Origin: Triatoma infestans
Taxonomy: Eukaryota > Arthropoda > Insecta > Hemiptera > Reduviidae
Reading direction: 5' to 3'
Assembly (NCBI GenBank): GCA_011037195.1
Contig: JAAEAF010001101.1
Span: 112,018-176,017, forward strand
DNA length: 64,000 nucleotides
Part shown: positions 13,201 through 39,075 of the stretch, piece by piece
Position numbering within the stretch: the first letter of the stretch is position 1
Layout: each line of letters begins with the position of its first letter
Notes under the pieces: model-generated
Database searches by the model: none
What the model saw: the letters and a program-made list of their open reading frames with translations, nothing else
Told to the model about the DNA's origin: nothing
Translations under genes and position numbers: made by a program

Positions 13201-15778
13201 AGTACTGTCCTGATTATCATTTTGAACATCTTCTTTAGAATTTTCTTTGCTATCTTTTTTAATGTCAGTCTCATCATCAGGTGTTGCTACAGTAGAGTCT
13301 GGTTTGACAAATCCATAATTCATCTGGTATTGTGCAAGGAAATCTTCATCAATCTAAACAATAATCACACAAACCAAACTTCGAGATTATTTTTTTCTTT
13401 TAAAAGAACAAAACTTCCATTTAAAGAGAATAATTTAATAAAAAAATAATAATTTCAAATAAATATTTTGTTGTTACCTTTGGAAACCAAGCATTTTTTT
13501 CTTTATCCCAAACATAAACAGTTCCATCATTTGGATCTGTATATGTATGATTTTCACCATCTGTCCCATAAATTCCTTCAGACATATCTTGCCTAACTAC
13601 TGGTTTTGATTTGGGTTTTTCATCTTCTAATTCTTCATCATCATCATCTTCATTTTCTTCTTCAGTATTCTCTTGTCTTATGGTTTTTATATTGGACTTA
13701 AAGTCTGACAATTCACCTACTTCAGTGCATGATGCCCAGGAATTTGATTCAGTATTCCATTTAAACTTTTTTCCTGGGAATCAACAAAAAAATGTTAAAC
13801 AGAATATTAGTGAAATAGTAGCTTCAAGTAATGTCCATTTTTTCAGTCTAGTTTAATGTCCACGGTAGAGTAATTAACGGCGAAAACAGGTAATTATTAT
13901 TAAAATTTTTCGAATATAAATTAGCAGTTTCACTGGTCGCGAATAGATCACCCAGTCCATGCTCATAACCACTCTAGTAATCCTACCCCTCAGTAATTTT
14001 CTTGAAATAGAGTGCATCAAAGTTGAACAGGCTGGTTTAGCTAATTAACTTCTTCCAGTTAAAAAATGAAATCATTATTTGAATAAATATTTTTCTGAAT
14101 TCATCAACTGAACCCAAACATTGTTTATTGGTTTAAAATGATAAGAATTCAACCATAAACTGACATAGCTCCGTTAATTTACCAAATTAGATAAATATTG
14201 CGTATATGGAGAAAGTGAAAGTTTATGGAAAAATTACCTATCTCATAACAGCTTAAAGAAAATTAAATTCAAACTTAAAAATGAACTTGACCATTTAGAG
14301 TTGAAAACATCTAGAACATTGTAGACTTCCTTCGAATCTGCTTTAATCATTTTATCTCCCTTAATTTCGTCAATCTTAAGACAAAAAGTGATCGATCGAA
14401 ATGTACACCGGATAAGATTAGATTGTTATTGGAGATATTGCACTGCAACATGTACTTACACCCGATAGTTCTTAGTTGATTAACCAATATTTCTAATTAC
14501 TTTTTAGGTAGCGACACCATTATTCTCACTAACAGCAGATGCAAATTACAGGAAGAATTTTATTTTATTCTTCGAAAAGTAAAACAAATACTTTTCTTCA
14601 ATTATTCGGGCAGGCTTTACTCCAACTAGTTATCAGATGTCGTGAATGGGGCGGATAGCATACATATTTTAGTATACTATAAATTAATGCATCAAATAAT
14701 AGTCAAGGTCTAGAGCCGGAATCGAACCCAGTACATACCAGAAGCTTGCGATCCTTTTCTTCAATTATTGTGACAATAACTACAAAAGTGAAGGGGAGAT
14801 TTACATATATTTGTAGGAAAAGATTAATTCACAAAAATAACTTTTGTTTAAAACAAAAAATTATTCAAGTGGTCCTGAAAGGGAACCAGAAATCATAGAA
14901 TTTCATTATCCAAAAATAAAAATCACCTTTTTCCTTTTGTTAATATCTTGTAACACTTGTTTTTAGTTTCAAATTAATTGTCCTATTATGGGACCTCTAA
15001 GAAAATGGTATTTTTCTGAATTTCAACACGAACTGTAGCGGAAAAAGGTAAAAACAATCTACAAATTTTGAAAACAATAATAATAAATTTTCTCGAACGT
15101 TAAAAACGGCTTTTGAGGCCGAAACATAGTTGGATGAAGAATAGACAGACATTATGAGTTCTTTTAACTCATATTATTATAATTGTACTAAAAAAAAATT
15201 ATACAACTGGAAGAAAAAAATAGGTGATCTTACCCGTGGTTTTATCTTTATAGTAATAACAGCCGTCTTTCAAAATATAGTCGTTGTTTGGTTTAGTAGA
15301 AATATCTGAATCTCTTATCCATTCTTGTTTTTCTTCATTCCACTCTAGCCTTTCTCCAGAAGGGTCTGTAAATATATGTCATCTTTAAACATGATTTTAA
15401 TATCACATTTGTGTAAGGCTTCATCTGTCAAAAAATCTAAACTTTCGTTTACATGAATGTAGAGAATGCCAACAAGTAATTTTGTGAAATTTAGGTAAAG
15501 ACATACTCGCTTATAAATTGCGAGATCAGAACAGGAATAGTACCAGAATTTTTTTACACTGTTACAGTCCACCTACTGTCTACTACTTAACTTAATACTT
15601 AAGGAGGCTATATATACAAACCTGTATAATAACATTTCCCATTTTCATAGTGTAGCCGCGATTCATCCAGTTTACGACCAGTGAGTTCTTCATGGTTAAT
15701 GCTTTTGTGTGAGGTATCTGAATTTTCTATATTTTGTCTCGCCTCTGTGTCACTCATAACAATAGTAGTTACAGACAT
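10205..15778 (-). CDS. HTATSF1: TAT-SF1 (HTATSF1) homologue, first five exons
   Basis: Minus-strand exons 15622-15778 (ATG), 15234-15365, 13478-13773, 13170-13353 and 10205-10410 join in frame to give 325 residues. TAT-SF1 is a nuclear U2 snRNP-associated splicing and elongation factor. The N-terminus has three similar aromatic modules: HYENGKCYYTDPSGERLEW, YILKDGCYYYKDKTTGKKFK and YGTDGENHTYTDPNDGTVYV. Each ends in a W-x6-W-like pair and resembles an OCRE-type repeat. A very acidic linker lies between modules two and three, and a second charged linker follows module three. The last exon starts RRM1, with RNP2-like KVYVTNLP and RNP1-like KGDALCTYIK. It ends at a good donor (GTAAGTACC) in phase 0. 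The rest of RRM1, RRM2 and the acidic tail are not in the window, or were not found to the left. A second ATG lies seven codons in. Confidence 0.9.
10565..10680 (-). repeat. possible tRNA-derived SINE fragment
   Basis: The minus strand has AGATTCGATCC, a B-box-like sequence, with a plausible but weak A-box upstream (GCTGGTTAGTAGTAAGG). It is divergent and lies in TAT-SF1 intron 4. Confidence 0.3.
10870..11305. repeat. Penelope-like repeat P2, second copy
   Basis: A minus-oriented piece (ggataacatctagtatttta at 10891) and a plus-oriented piece (aactctctacacgaactta at 11191 to ataaaataccagatc) flank about 240 bp of other sequence, the same inverted layout as at 885-1935. The plus arm carries a hammerhead core. 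It lies in intron 4 of the TAT-SF1 gene, antisense to the plus-strand ribozyme. Confidence 0.6.
11221..11251 (+). ncRNA. hammerhead-ribozyme-like motif (P2)
   Basis: CTGACGA is followed by TGGAT-GAAA-ATTC, a 4-bp stem II containing one G-U pair, then GAAAC and CGTC. Compared with the copies at 994-1036 and 38991-39022, stem II differs in sequence but still pairs. Confidence 0.55.
11306..12879. other. TAT-SF1 intron 4 sequence with no recognised feature
   Basis: Mixed-composition sequence with short frames on both strands. I could not assign the frames at 11569-11763 (+) or 12412-12721 (-) to any family. It is probably old transposon debris. Confidence 0.4.
12880..12965 (-). repeat. tRNA-derived SINE fragment
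   Basis: The minus strand has CCAGGTTCGATTCTCTTGGG, a good B box (GGTTCGATTC) in a tRNA-like T arm. The A box half is degraded. Confidence 0.45.
13930..14040 (-). repeat. degraded tRNA-like SINE head
   Basis: The minus strand has AGAGTGGTTATGAGCATGGA, an A-box-like D-arm region shared with the copy at 63155-63302. The B box is not recognisable. It lies in TAT-SF1 intron 2. Confidence 0.35.
14630..14760 (-). repeat. tRNA-derived SINE
   Basis: The minus strand has GGGTTCGATTCCGGC, a perfect B box, at 14718-14731. The body shares atgtcgtgaatgg with the copy at 63155-63302 (gtgtcgtgaacgg), which suggests one family. It lies within an intron of the TAT-SF1 gene. Confidence 0.55.
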
Positions 15779-16868
15779 TCAACACAGACTGTATAACCTT
15801 TCTTTTACCTTCCATGACATGTACCAGTAGTGGGAGCGTCTGCCACTGGTTCAAAGAGCGGCCGCCCCAAAGTATTCTTTTTACTTCCCAAAGCAAAAAA
15901 GGTTGAAAGTATTAAAATCAAATTATTTTTCTGAAATTGAATCAAATAGAACTCTGAGAAATTAATATTTCTCTTGAGATATTTTCTTTATATAGACCTC
16001 TTTATACCAACCAATGCAATAGTGTCAAGCAATTTAAGTTTGGGCTACTCTAGTTTAGTGTGGGGTAAAGAAAAAAGCTATATGTTTATTTAGTAACATT
16101 AAAAAAGCATTTTCAACTAGTGTAGTTAAACCATAGTGATAACTACAATATTACGACTACTATAGTTAAATGTGTTTAATGTGTCAGGATCAGATAAAAC
16201 GATCCACCTTCTACAAGATTTTTTTTTAATTAGCTCTGCAAGCGTTATGTAGAAGAGGTGTTCGGATTAAAAAGGAAATATATCCTCTCAGCAAAATATG
16301 ATATTTTAGCTTCATTTATTTTATACCGTTTTTTTTTGTCAAGCTAATATAATATGTATCTAAAACATTAGATAAGATTGGTTTAAAGAATAACTTTGAG
16401 GAGTTACACACAAAAAAGAGAAATAATTAATACACCGGTTATAATTAATTGTATTATAAAATTACAGTAAACAAATCTGATATCGTAATGTCATTTATAT
16501 TAGAATACAAATAGTGCAGTTACAGAAATTCATTTGGAAAAAAAAAAGTTTCCAGATTTTAACTCACACTTCATACAATGTAAATTCTTGAAGCACTGAA
16601 CGAACGTTAAACAAAATTTTCGTAATTTGAAATCTATTTACACTTTGAGTTTGCATCCTAAATAAATAAGTTAATCTGTACATCGTCTCGGACAATTATT
16701 TTTAAGCCCCTTTTAAAATCTACTTTTTACAATAAAATAGCCATACATCTTTTTCCATTAAAGTCCCTCTTATTTTAATAGTTTATAATATATTTTAAAA
16801 AAATTTTTGTTTTGTTTTTAAATCTGTCAAGAAATCCATTTTTTCTTTTAAAAATATGTTAATTATAC
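15779..16868. other. intergenic, TAT-SF1 promoter side
   Basis: This separates the TAT-SF1 start (15778) from the end of the cysteinyl-tRNA synthetase gene, both on the minus strand. It should hold the TAT-SF1 promoter and the synthetase 3' UTR. I see no extra gene. A short GC-richer patch (agagcggccgccccaaag) is at 15854-15871. Confidence 0.5.
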
Positions 16869-19031
16869 CTAGGAAATACTGGCCACATATTCTTCATATT
16901 TCTTCTGCTGAGTTTGATACAATTTTTGTAATTTTTTCAATTGACCTTTACTAATTTCATTCCCTTCAGCATCATGAGTTGGAATACCTTGACTGTCAAA
17001 AGCAGAAAATTTGTCAGTCATCTTTAAAAACATTTCACTTGGTGGCACTTTCTTCAATTCTTCCTTTTCAGCTTTTGCTGCCAAAGCTTTAGCTTTATGT
17101 TCTTCTTTCTCCTTTTCTAAACGTTTTCTTGTATCTCTTTCCTCAATTAAAATTTTCTTATCTACAAGTTTCACTGCACAATTCTTTCCTTCTCTATCTT
17201 CCAATCGAACTCCAACGTTTGGTAATATTTCGTCCCTTAAATTATCACATAATTTTAATATAGATATTGCTTTAAGTATTTTTCCTTCTGTACGAACATC
17301 ATCTCGGAAATCACCTAATATTCTCAAGAATGGCATGACTACGCTCTCAGTATCATGGGAACTTCCAGACTTTAAAATAGGAAATCCAATTAAGTCATTT
17401 TCTTCTATAGCCCCAAATATTCGCATTAGATCTGTTATGTATATCGCTATACTTTTGAGCAAATAAATGTCATTTGCATTTTTTGTCATATATATGTTGC
17501 AGCTAGAAATACACTCTCGAATTTTCTCTAAAACTGTTCTTGTATCTATGTTATCACATAAAGCTTCATGAATCATTTGTTTTGTGCGACGAAACATTCG
17601 GTTAAGTTCCATTTCCTTGTCATTCCACTTGACAAATTTTGCTGATTCTCCTGAAATATTTGTTGTTTGAATCACGTCCTTTACATTAAGGAAAAATTCA
17701 TTTAACATTTTTTCATAAGAAATTGCGAAGTCCATTGTATTATCACTGTAATCTAATGTATCACGCCATGAATGAAGTAGAAATGCCAATCTAAGTTGAC
17801 GAGATGAGTATTTGTTTAGTGCTTCTTTAATTGACACAAAATTCTTTAATGACTTAGACATTTTGCAACCCGCAATAGTTAAATGACCAGAATGTAAGAA
17901 ATAACGAACCCAATCATTATTGTTGTAATAAGCTTCAGATTGTGCAATTTCATTATCGTGATGAGGAAATTTAAGATCCACTCCTCCTGTATGTATATCT
18001 AGACTTTTTCCACATATAGCGGAGGCCATCACAGAACATTCGATATGCCAACCAGGTCTTCCTTTTCCCCAAGGACTAGTCCACCATGGTTCACCAGCTT
18101 TTGAAGCTTTCCATAAAGCAAAGTCTGTGGGTGACCTTTTTTCTTTAGATTGGGAAAGTTCTCCTTCGCCACCTTGAATGCTTGCAACATCCCCAAATGC
18201 TTCTGGTACGAGTTTTGCATAATGATGATTACTAGAAGAATCAAAGGCATTTACATCAAAATAAACGGAACCATTTGAAACATATGCTAATCCATTATCT
18301 ATAATTACTTGAATGAAAGTAATTATTTCTGGGATATATTCACTAACCCTGGTCAGAACATCTGGCGAGAGAACATTAAGTGCTGACATGTCCTTATGGA
18401 ATTCCTCTTCCCAGAAACGTGGAAGATCTGAAAAAATCTTATTATCCTCTATTGTCGAGCTATGTTGTTTATCTAACCAGTCTGAAAGGGGTTCTTTGGC
18501 AACTACTAGCAAGTAATCAAAAGATTCTGAAACTTCTTCACTATTTTTAATTGCTGCTTCAATTTTAGTAACTGCAAATGAAACTTTATCAGCTAAATTA
18601 CTCAACATATTCTTAACATCCTGATCGGTAGTAGTTTTAGCTTTTTCTAATAGTACATTTAGCGCTGAATGAGTATCCTGAAGCAACGTTTCCGCATCTT
18701 TTTTTTCACTAATATAATTTTTATATAAGTATTCTTGACGAGCTTTTTTAATTATTTTATCATCTATATCTGTAATATTCATAACGTATAAAACATTGTA
18801 ACCAAAATAGCTGGATAATACTCGCCTTAATATATCAAATGAAATATAAGAACGTGCATGACCCATATGAGATGCATCGTATACAGTAGGTCCACAACTA
18901 TACCATAACACTTGATTTCCATTTTTTGGTATAAAAACTTCCTTTTGACGAGTAAGGCTGTTATAAAGCTTCAACTGTGGGCAGGGGCTGTCAGATTCAA
19001 CTTTCCATAGAGGCTGAGTTCGTTTAGCCAT
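16869..19031 (-). CDS. CARS1: cysteinyl-tRNA synthetase, cytosolic, intronless
   Basis: A single uninterrupted frame of 720 residues. It attaches cysteine to tRNA-Cys and is a class I synthetase. The HIGH motif is HMGH at residues 55-58 within [17 protein letters not shown]. The KMSKS loop is at residues 390-394. The four zinc ligands expected from the family are C46, C332 (WHIECSV), H357 and E361 ([13 protein letters not shown]). An insertion of about 100 residues after the first part of the Rossmann fold (about 100-210) is normal for animal enzymes. The Lys/Glu-rich C-terminal extension (about 620-665) followed by [15 protein letters not shown] is typical of eukaryotic cytosolic CysRS. The start is the first ATG ([13 protein letters not shown]). 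Absence of introns is notable beside a 20-exon neighbour and could mean a functional retrocopy. It is divergently paired with DHX34. Confidence 0.95.
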   Translation of the reverse strand: MAKRTQPLWKVESDSPCPQLKLYNSLTRQKEVFIPKNGNQVLWYSCGPTVYDASHMGHARSYISFDILRRVLSSYFGYNVLYVMNITDIDDKIIKKARQEYLYKNYISEKKDAETLLQDTHSALNVLLEKAKTTTDQDVKNMLSNLADKVSFAVTKIEAAIKNSEEVSESFDYLLVVAKEPLSDWLDKQHSSTIEDNKIFSDLPRFWEEEFHKDMSALNVLSPDVLTRVSEYIPEIITFIQVIIDNGLAYVSNGSVYFDVNAFDSSSNHHYAKLVPEAFGDVASIQGGEGELSQSKEKRSPTDFALWKASKAGEPWWTSPWGKGRPGWHIECSVMASAICGKSLDIHTGGVDLKFPHHDNEIAQSEAYYNNNDWVRYFLHSGHLTIAGCKMSKSLKNFVSIKEALNKYSSRQLRLAFLLHSWRDTLDYSDNTMDFAISYEKMLNEFFLNVKDVIQTTNISGESAKFVKWNDKEMELNRMFRRTKQMIHEALCDNIDTRTVLEKIRECISSCNIYMTKNANDIYLLKSIAIYITDLMRIFGAIEENDLIGFPILKSGSSHDTESVVMPFLRILGDFRDDVRTEGKILKAISILKLCDNLRDEILPNVGVRLEDREGKNCAVKLVDKKILIEERDTRKRLEKEKEEHKAKALAAKAEKEELKKVPPSEMFLKMTDKFSAFDSQGIPTHDAEGNEISKGQLKKLQKLYQTQQKKYEEYVASIS

Positions 19032-19482
19032 TGAAAAGATTTATAAGCACGAATAAATGTCAACTTTAAACAGATGAGGCTTCAAACTTCCACAAAACCC
19101 ACCTTGTTACTAAATTTGCATTCCCAACTAACTGCTGACTAAAACAGTTATCATACTATTACACGCCCCATTCGACACGTGGAAATCAAAACAAAATAAA
19201 GGTAACCTTTTGAAATAAACAACTGATAACCTTACGTTCATTCTTTTTAAACATTTTGTTATGAAACTTCGAATTTTCGGCCTAGAAGGAAGGACTATTA
19301 AGGTTATCAGTTTGTGACGGGCAGGTAGTTATCCATTTCTTTTGTAACACTAAATGCGGTAAAAAGATAGATAATGAAGTATTAAGATAATTATTAAATA
19401 CAATGCCCATTTAACAATTTAAAGATTAGTTTTAAACTTTTACTTTTCATATATTTGTGATTCAAAATACATTTAATTCCCT
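19032..19482. promoter_or_regulatory. shared upstream region between CARS1 and DHX34
   Basis: 451 bp separate two divergent start codons, so both promoters must lie here or within 5' UTR introns. It is less AT-rich in the middle (ccccattcgacacgtgg at 19167; gtgacgggcaggtag at 19313). No TATA box at a convincing distance was identified. The assignment rests on gene layout only. Confidence 0.5.
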
Positions 19483-35084
<15,602 letters not shown>

Positions 35085-35639
35085 AGGATTTTTATATTCA
35101 TTATTAGGATTGGATATTGTAATTTTATTATGAAATCGTTATATTAATAGAGAAAAATAAAAAAAAATCCAAAGCCAAATCTTTATCAGGCGAAATTCTT
35201 TATATTATATCATTATTAGTTTGTTTTGATTTTTTTACCATTTTTAGTTATTGTTTTTAATAATATTACTTTTCTTTTCTTTTTTTAATCTTTCTCAGAT
35301 TCCTAATAACTATTCATATCATTTCTGTTTTTTTTTTCTTCGGTTTCTAAAGTCATGTAGGGTACACAAAAAGTCTTAAAAACCCTCAAAAGACGTATGT
35401 AGAATTCGAATAAAACGCTAAGACTGCTATTAAAAAAAGGGATTATTTCTTCATAAATTACATTTATTAGAAGAGTGCTACAATAATATTAAATTCTAAT
35501 AAAGTCGATTCCATCTTAATTGCAATTGTTATTGCTAAAACATAGTTCAGTATTAATTTAATATTAAGTATTATTTATCCATTTCGAACACAGATATTTG
35601 ACTAACACATTATTATTGTTTTAAATTCGTGGAAGCTGT

Positions 35640-36204
35640 ATCCCCACCCCTCCCCTAAAAGTGCCCTTAAATGAATTTTCCCAGAGAAATGTTTTAAAAA
35701 AAGTTGTAGATCCTTGTATGTTTAGTTTATATTAGAAGTTTCAAGAAAATCGTCGGAGCCATTTTTGAGAAAATCGCGAAATAGTGAAAAAATCATTTAG
35801 TAAAGTAGTAAAGTAAACGCACTTCCGGTTATTCGATTTTTCAAAAGTCGGAATTTCAACAACATATTCAATTGTAGTTCACATTATTTAGATGATAGAA
35901 TTGTTTAATAAACTGAAATAGCACTTTAGATGAAAACCTAACCCTTCCCCTCCCCTTAACTGCCCCCCTTAAATGAATTTTTCCCAGAAAATGTATAGTT
36001 GATAATACCAATTTGAAGAAAATCGTTGGAGCCTTTTTGATGAATCGCAAAAAAAGTAAAAAAAAAAAAAAACAACTAGTAAAGTGTCCTTCCGGTTGAG
36101 GAATTTTGACAGATAACGTACTGTCAGATCCCATGGTGATACCTAACGGAATATCCAGTTTCAACTTTCTACGGTTCTTGGTTTTTGAGCTATGCTGTTC
36201 ACAT

Positions 36205-36243
<39 letters not shown>

Positions 36244-36300
36244 GACCATTTGCTAAAAACCACTTTTTTTCTTACTAGGAGTAAGAGAAAGTAATAATAT
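35640..36300 (-). repeat. RepA copy in reverse orientation
   Basis: Contains two successive versions of the purine/pyrimidine block (cccacccctcccctaaaag at 35644 and ccttcccctccccttaact at 35943), each followed by cttaaatgaattttcc and aaaatcgt(c/t)ggagcc. This shows that the internal part of the repeat is itself made of about 300-bp repeats. It ends at ttcttactaggagtaagaga (36270-36289). Confidence 0.6.
36203..36242. repeat. (CATA)n(CA)n microsatellite
   Basis: catacatacatacatacat followed by cacacacacacacacaca. It lies inside a RepA copy. The copy at the right window edge has (GT)n at the corresponding place, so the microsatellite seems to be part of the element. Confidence 0.85.
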
Positions 36301-36460
36301 GAGCCTTACTATTTACAATACATAATTCTTGAAATAATAGAGGAACTTGTTTGGTGAATTATAAAAAGCAAGATAAAAATAAAAATAGTTCTGAGTAAAG
36401 AAAATAATATCAAGTAAGTTAAATTAAAAATACAACTGTGAAAAACAAAAAGGTTTATTA

Positions 36461-36661
36461 TCTATATATATATATAAAAATTCAGCATCCGTATGTTTGT
36501 GGCCGCAAAACTCGAAAAGTAGATGGATTGACTTGAAATTTTTACACAACGTTGCATTTCTATATAAGAGTGTTTATATATACTTTTTACTCCGAAGTTC
36601 CCACGGAAACGGAGTAAGAAAATCGGACTGAGCCACAGCGAAGCGAGGTCGGGTTAGCTAG
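36461..36661 (+). mobile_element. short non-autonomous Helitron
   Basis: Begins with TC (tctatatatatatata) and ends with CTAG after the hairpin-prone agcgaagcgaggtcgggt. It is inserted between A (36460) and T (36662), as Helitrons do. The terminal motif gccacagcgaagcgag and the CTRR end are typical of insect Helitrons. At 201 bp it is non-coding. Confidence 0.75.
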
Positions 36662-36779
36662 TATCTAATAATAATTCGATTATAAAAAAATAGATATGAA
36701 AATTAAGGGTTTTACTGATAATAGTGAGAATACATTCAAATAGATTTGTTATAAAATTTATAAAATTATTGGTTTAAAT

Positions 36780-37020
36780 GTAAGCATCTAAGAGCGGCTG
36801 CTCTGCTAACAAAATTACATACTAGATTAGCTTGAGATAAAGACACAATGTTCAGAGGTCTTTCCACTGATCCTACTTCGTTCGATATATCCAGGTTTAA
36901 ATAGTTTACACAGTAGTTCCAAATGGGCGCTAATGGTAGACACTCAAATAAAACATGAGAAAGAGAATCAGGCTTTGAAAGATTGCATTGTGAATAATTG
37001 AATTAAATATGTATCTGGTA
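36780..37020 (-). pseudogene. non-LTR retrotransposon C-terminal fragment
   Basis: On the minus strand the frame reads CNLSKPDSLSHVLFECLPLA then PIWNYCVNYL. This matches the pattern C-x-hydrophobic-E-HVLF-x-C-P at the C-terminus of Jockey/R1-like proteins. It continues open to about 36785 (NFVSRAAALRCLH). Isolated fragment about 0.7 kb before the SEC13 gene. Confidence 0.6.
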
Positions 37021-37699
37021 CCATTTATGTAGATAGTTACCTCGCACTCACTTCGGCGGTATATGTACTAAAAAACTAGCTAATTTCCTACAAAATTTGT
37101 GATTTAAGTGCTAACTTTGAAAAAAGTAGTCCAAAGTTGAATGTTTGACAAGTTGCTTGAATTCTAGTAAAGTCAATTCCATCTTGGGCTTGGGCACATG
37201 AGTCTCTTACAGTGCCACATACCGCAATAAGGGAATGAGTTATTTAGTAATATGTTCAGCCTAATTTTCCAAGAAGGGAAAAGTTACTTTGAAGCAAGTT
37301 AGAAGCTATATAAAGCGAGTATAAAATTTTGACTTTGAAGTGGGGAGGGGCAACTCCAATTTTTTGGTAAAGAAATTATTTTTTTTAGAGTCTTTCTATT
37401 GACTACGTATTTCAGAATTCACTTGTAAAGAAATATTAGTTACGAGATCTGAATAATTGTTCCCAGTTTTGTTAGTTTAGTATGTTATTTTCTGACATCC
37501 TCACCGGTAACGTCATCAAATATTAAGTGTTTATAACCTTCCCATTCCGCAGTATTGTCTGACGTGTTGTTTGCTTGTCACTCCTATATATCGGTTGCTA
37601 AATTCGCAGCGCATTTGGTACCTTTTTTATTCCCTCTTTGAGAACAAACCTAATCCTAAAGTAGCAGCGTGCAGGAATGTGCTTTTGGTTTCCATGAAA

Positions 37700-38563
37700 A
37701 TGGTTTCTATTTTAAACACATTAGATTCTGGACATGGAGAAGACATACAGGACATCCAAGTCGATTATTATGGCCTCATGATGGCTACTTGCTCTTCGGA
37801 TCGTCTGATCAAAATATTTAACCTGAAGACACAAGAATTAATTACAGATTTGAACGGTCATTTTGGACCTGTAAGCCAGTTGTCTTGGGCACATCCAAAA
37901 TTTGGGTGTATTTTAGCTTCATGTTCTTTTGATAAAAGAATAATTATATGGAAAGAGGATCACGGTTGGATAAAAATGAACGAATTTATTTTGAGTTCAC
38001 CAGCTGCTTGTATTGAGTTTGCACCTTATCATTGCGGTTTAAGGTTAGCTTGTGGTTCTACAGATGGCAAGATAAGTATATTGTCTTTTGAAAATGGAGT
38101 TTGGGATATGAAGAAAATTCAGGGACATCTTTTAGGATGTAATTCATTGAGCTGGGATCCAACTTCTAACGGTTCTAGATATCTTGCAACGGGTGGCTGT
38201 GATAGTTGTGTTAAAATTTGGGAGGAAAATAGTTCTGGCTGGGAAGAAGTAGCGAAGTTAGATGTACATCAAGACTGGGTACTTGATGTCGCTTGGTCAC
38301 CATCTACTACAGTAAATATGATAGCGAGTTGTTCAAATGATAAGACTGTTATTATAAACACATCAACAGATAAGAAGAATTGGACGTCAAAATTGCTCCA
38401 TTCCTTTCCAGATGCTGTTTATGGGGTTACTTGGGATCAAAATATACTTGCTGTTACAACTGCAAATAAGAAAGTGTATTTATGGAAGGAAAATCCAAGC
38501 GGACAATGGATTTGTATGAGTGAATCAGATATTCACAGCTCTGACCACAATTTGCATTCATAA
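37700..38563 (+). CDS. SEC13: SEC13 homologue, intronless WD40 protein
   Basis: One frame of 287 residues from MVSILNTLDSGHGEDIQ, which aligns with the usual SEC13 start. The frame is also open upstream to 37571, but that part does not look like SEC13. SEC13 is a six-bladed WD40 propeller shared by COPII coats (with SEC31), nuclear pores and the GATOR2/SEA complex. Visible blades include ATCSSDRLIKIFNL, GPVSQLSWAHPKFG, LASCSFDKRIIIWKE, YLATGGCDSCVKIW, HQDWVLDVAWSPS, IASCSNDKTVIIN and VYGVTWDQNILAV. It is shorter than typical animal SEC13 (about 320 residues) and fairly divergent. Lack of introns suggests either an old retrogene or a paralogue with the parent gene elsewhere. A poly-A signal AATAAA is at 38698-38703. 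I see no poly-A remnant or flanking direct repeat. Confidence 0.88.
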   Translation: MVSILNTLDSGHGEDIQDIQVDYYGLMMATCSSDRLIKIFNLKTQELITDLNGHFGPVSQLSWAHPKFGCILASCSFDKRIIIWKEDHGWIKMNEFILSSPAACIEFAPYHCGLRLACGSTDGKISILSFENGVWDMKKIQGHLLGCNSLSWDPTSNGSRYLATGGCDSCVKIWEENSSGWEEVAKLDVHQDWVLDVAWSPSTTVNMIASCSNDKTVIINTSTDKKNWTSKLLHSFPDAVYGVTWDQNILAVTTANKKVYLWKENPSGQWICMSESDIHSSDHNLHS

Positions 38564-38697
38564 TTATGTACCTGTAAATGAATAAGCTTTCAATTTTTGT
38601 ATGTTCTATTATTTTTTTTGGTAATTTGTATTAATCGATCTATTTCCATAAAGCGTGATTACCATTATGAACATGTTATTAACTGCACATTTTTAAT

Positions 38698-38703
38698 AAT
38701 AAA
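38698..38703 (+). terminator. SEC13 polyadenylation signal
   Basis: AATAAA 135 bp after the SEC13 stop codon. It is the first canonical hexamer downstream. Confidence 0.5.
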
Positions 38704-38851
38704 TTATTTTTCCTATTTTTATCTAGTTTGTTTACAATTTGAACCAATTACCTTCAAACTCATCTGAATTAACTTAGCCTTTGAAAGAAAAATACAAAGT
38801 ATTAATCAAGATAATGCTTCAAAATCGTATGTTTGATTATGTAGATGGCTC

Positions 38852-39075
38852 TGCAATGATGGATAACATCTGGTATTTTATCCATCGTAGCTCGCATATT
38901 CCTTTTGTTTTGTATTTTCATCCATCGTCAGAGCAAATTCACCAAGTTTGTGTAAGAGAATGAACTCTCCACATGAACTTGGTGAATTTGCTCTGACGAT
39001 GGACGAAAGTCCGAAACCGGTCAGGAACAAAAAAAATATGCATGTTACAACGGATAAAATATACCAAATGTAATT
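38852..39075. repeat. Penelope-like inverted repeat P2, third copy
   Basis: The left arm (ggataacatctggtatttta to ctctgac complement) and right arm (gaacttggtgaatttgctct to ggataaaatataccaaatg) form a palindrome with almost no spacer (about 38957-38966). The left arm lacks the segment that would hold the ribozyme 3' half, while the right arm keeps a complete core. Confidence 0.65.
38991..39022 (+). ncRNA. hammerhead-ribozyme-like motif (P2, best copy)
   Basis: CTGACGA, TGGAC-GAAA-GTCC (perfect 4-bp stem II with GAAA tetraloop), GAAAC, CGG, GTC. The flanking tttgCT and AGgaac pair over two bases plus interrupted A-U pairs as stem I. Confidence 0.6.

Noticed and set aside
13611..13856. A serine-rich open frame on the plus strand
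   Set aside because: It is the antisense of the acidic Glu/Asp stretch of TAT-SF1 exon 3, whose codons read as Ser on the other strand.
15096..15130. A further hammerhead (cggcttttgaggccgaaaca)
   Set aside because: Stem II and GAAAC are present but the CTGANGA box is missing, so only a degenerate resemblance remains.
17011..17466. A 151-codon frame opposite the cysteinyl-tRNA synthetase
   Set aside because: It lies wholly within the synthetase on the opposite strand and has no family resemblance.
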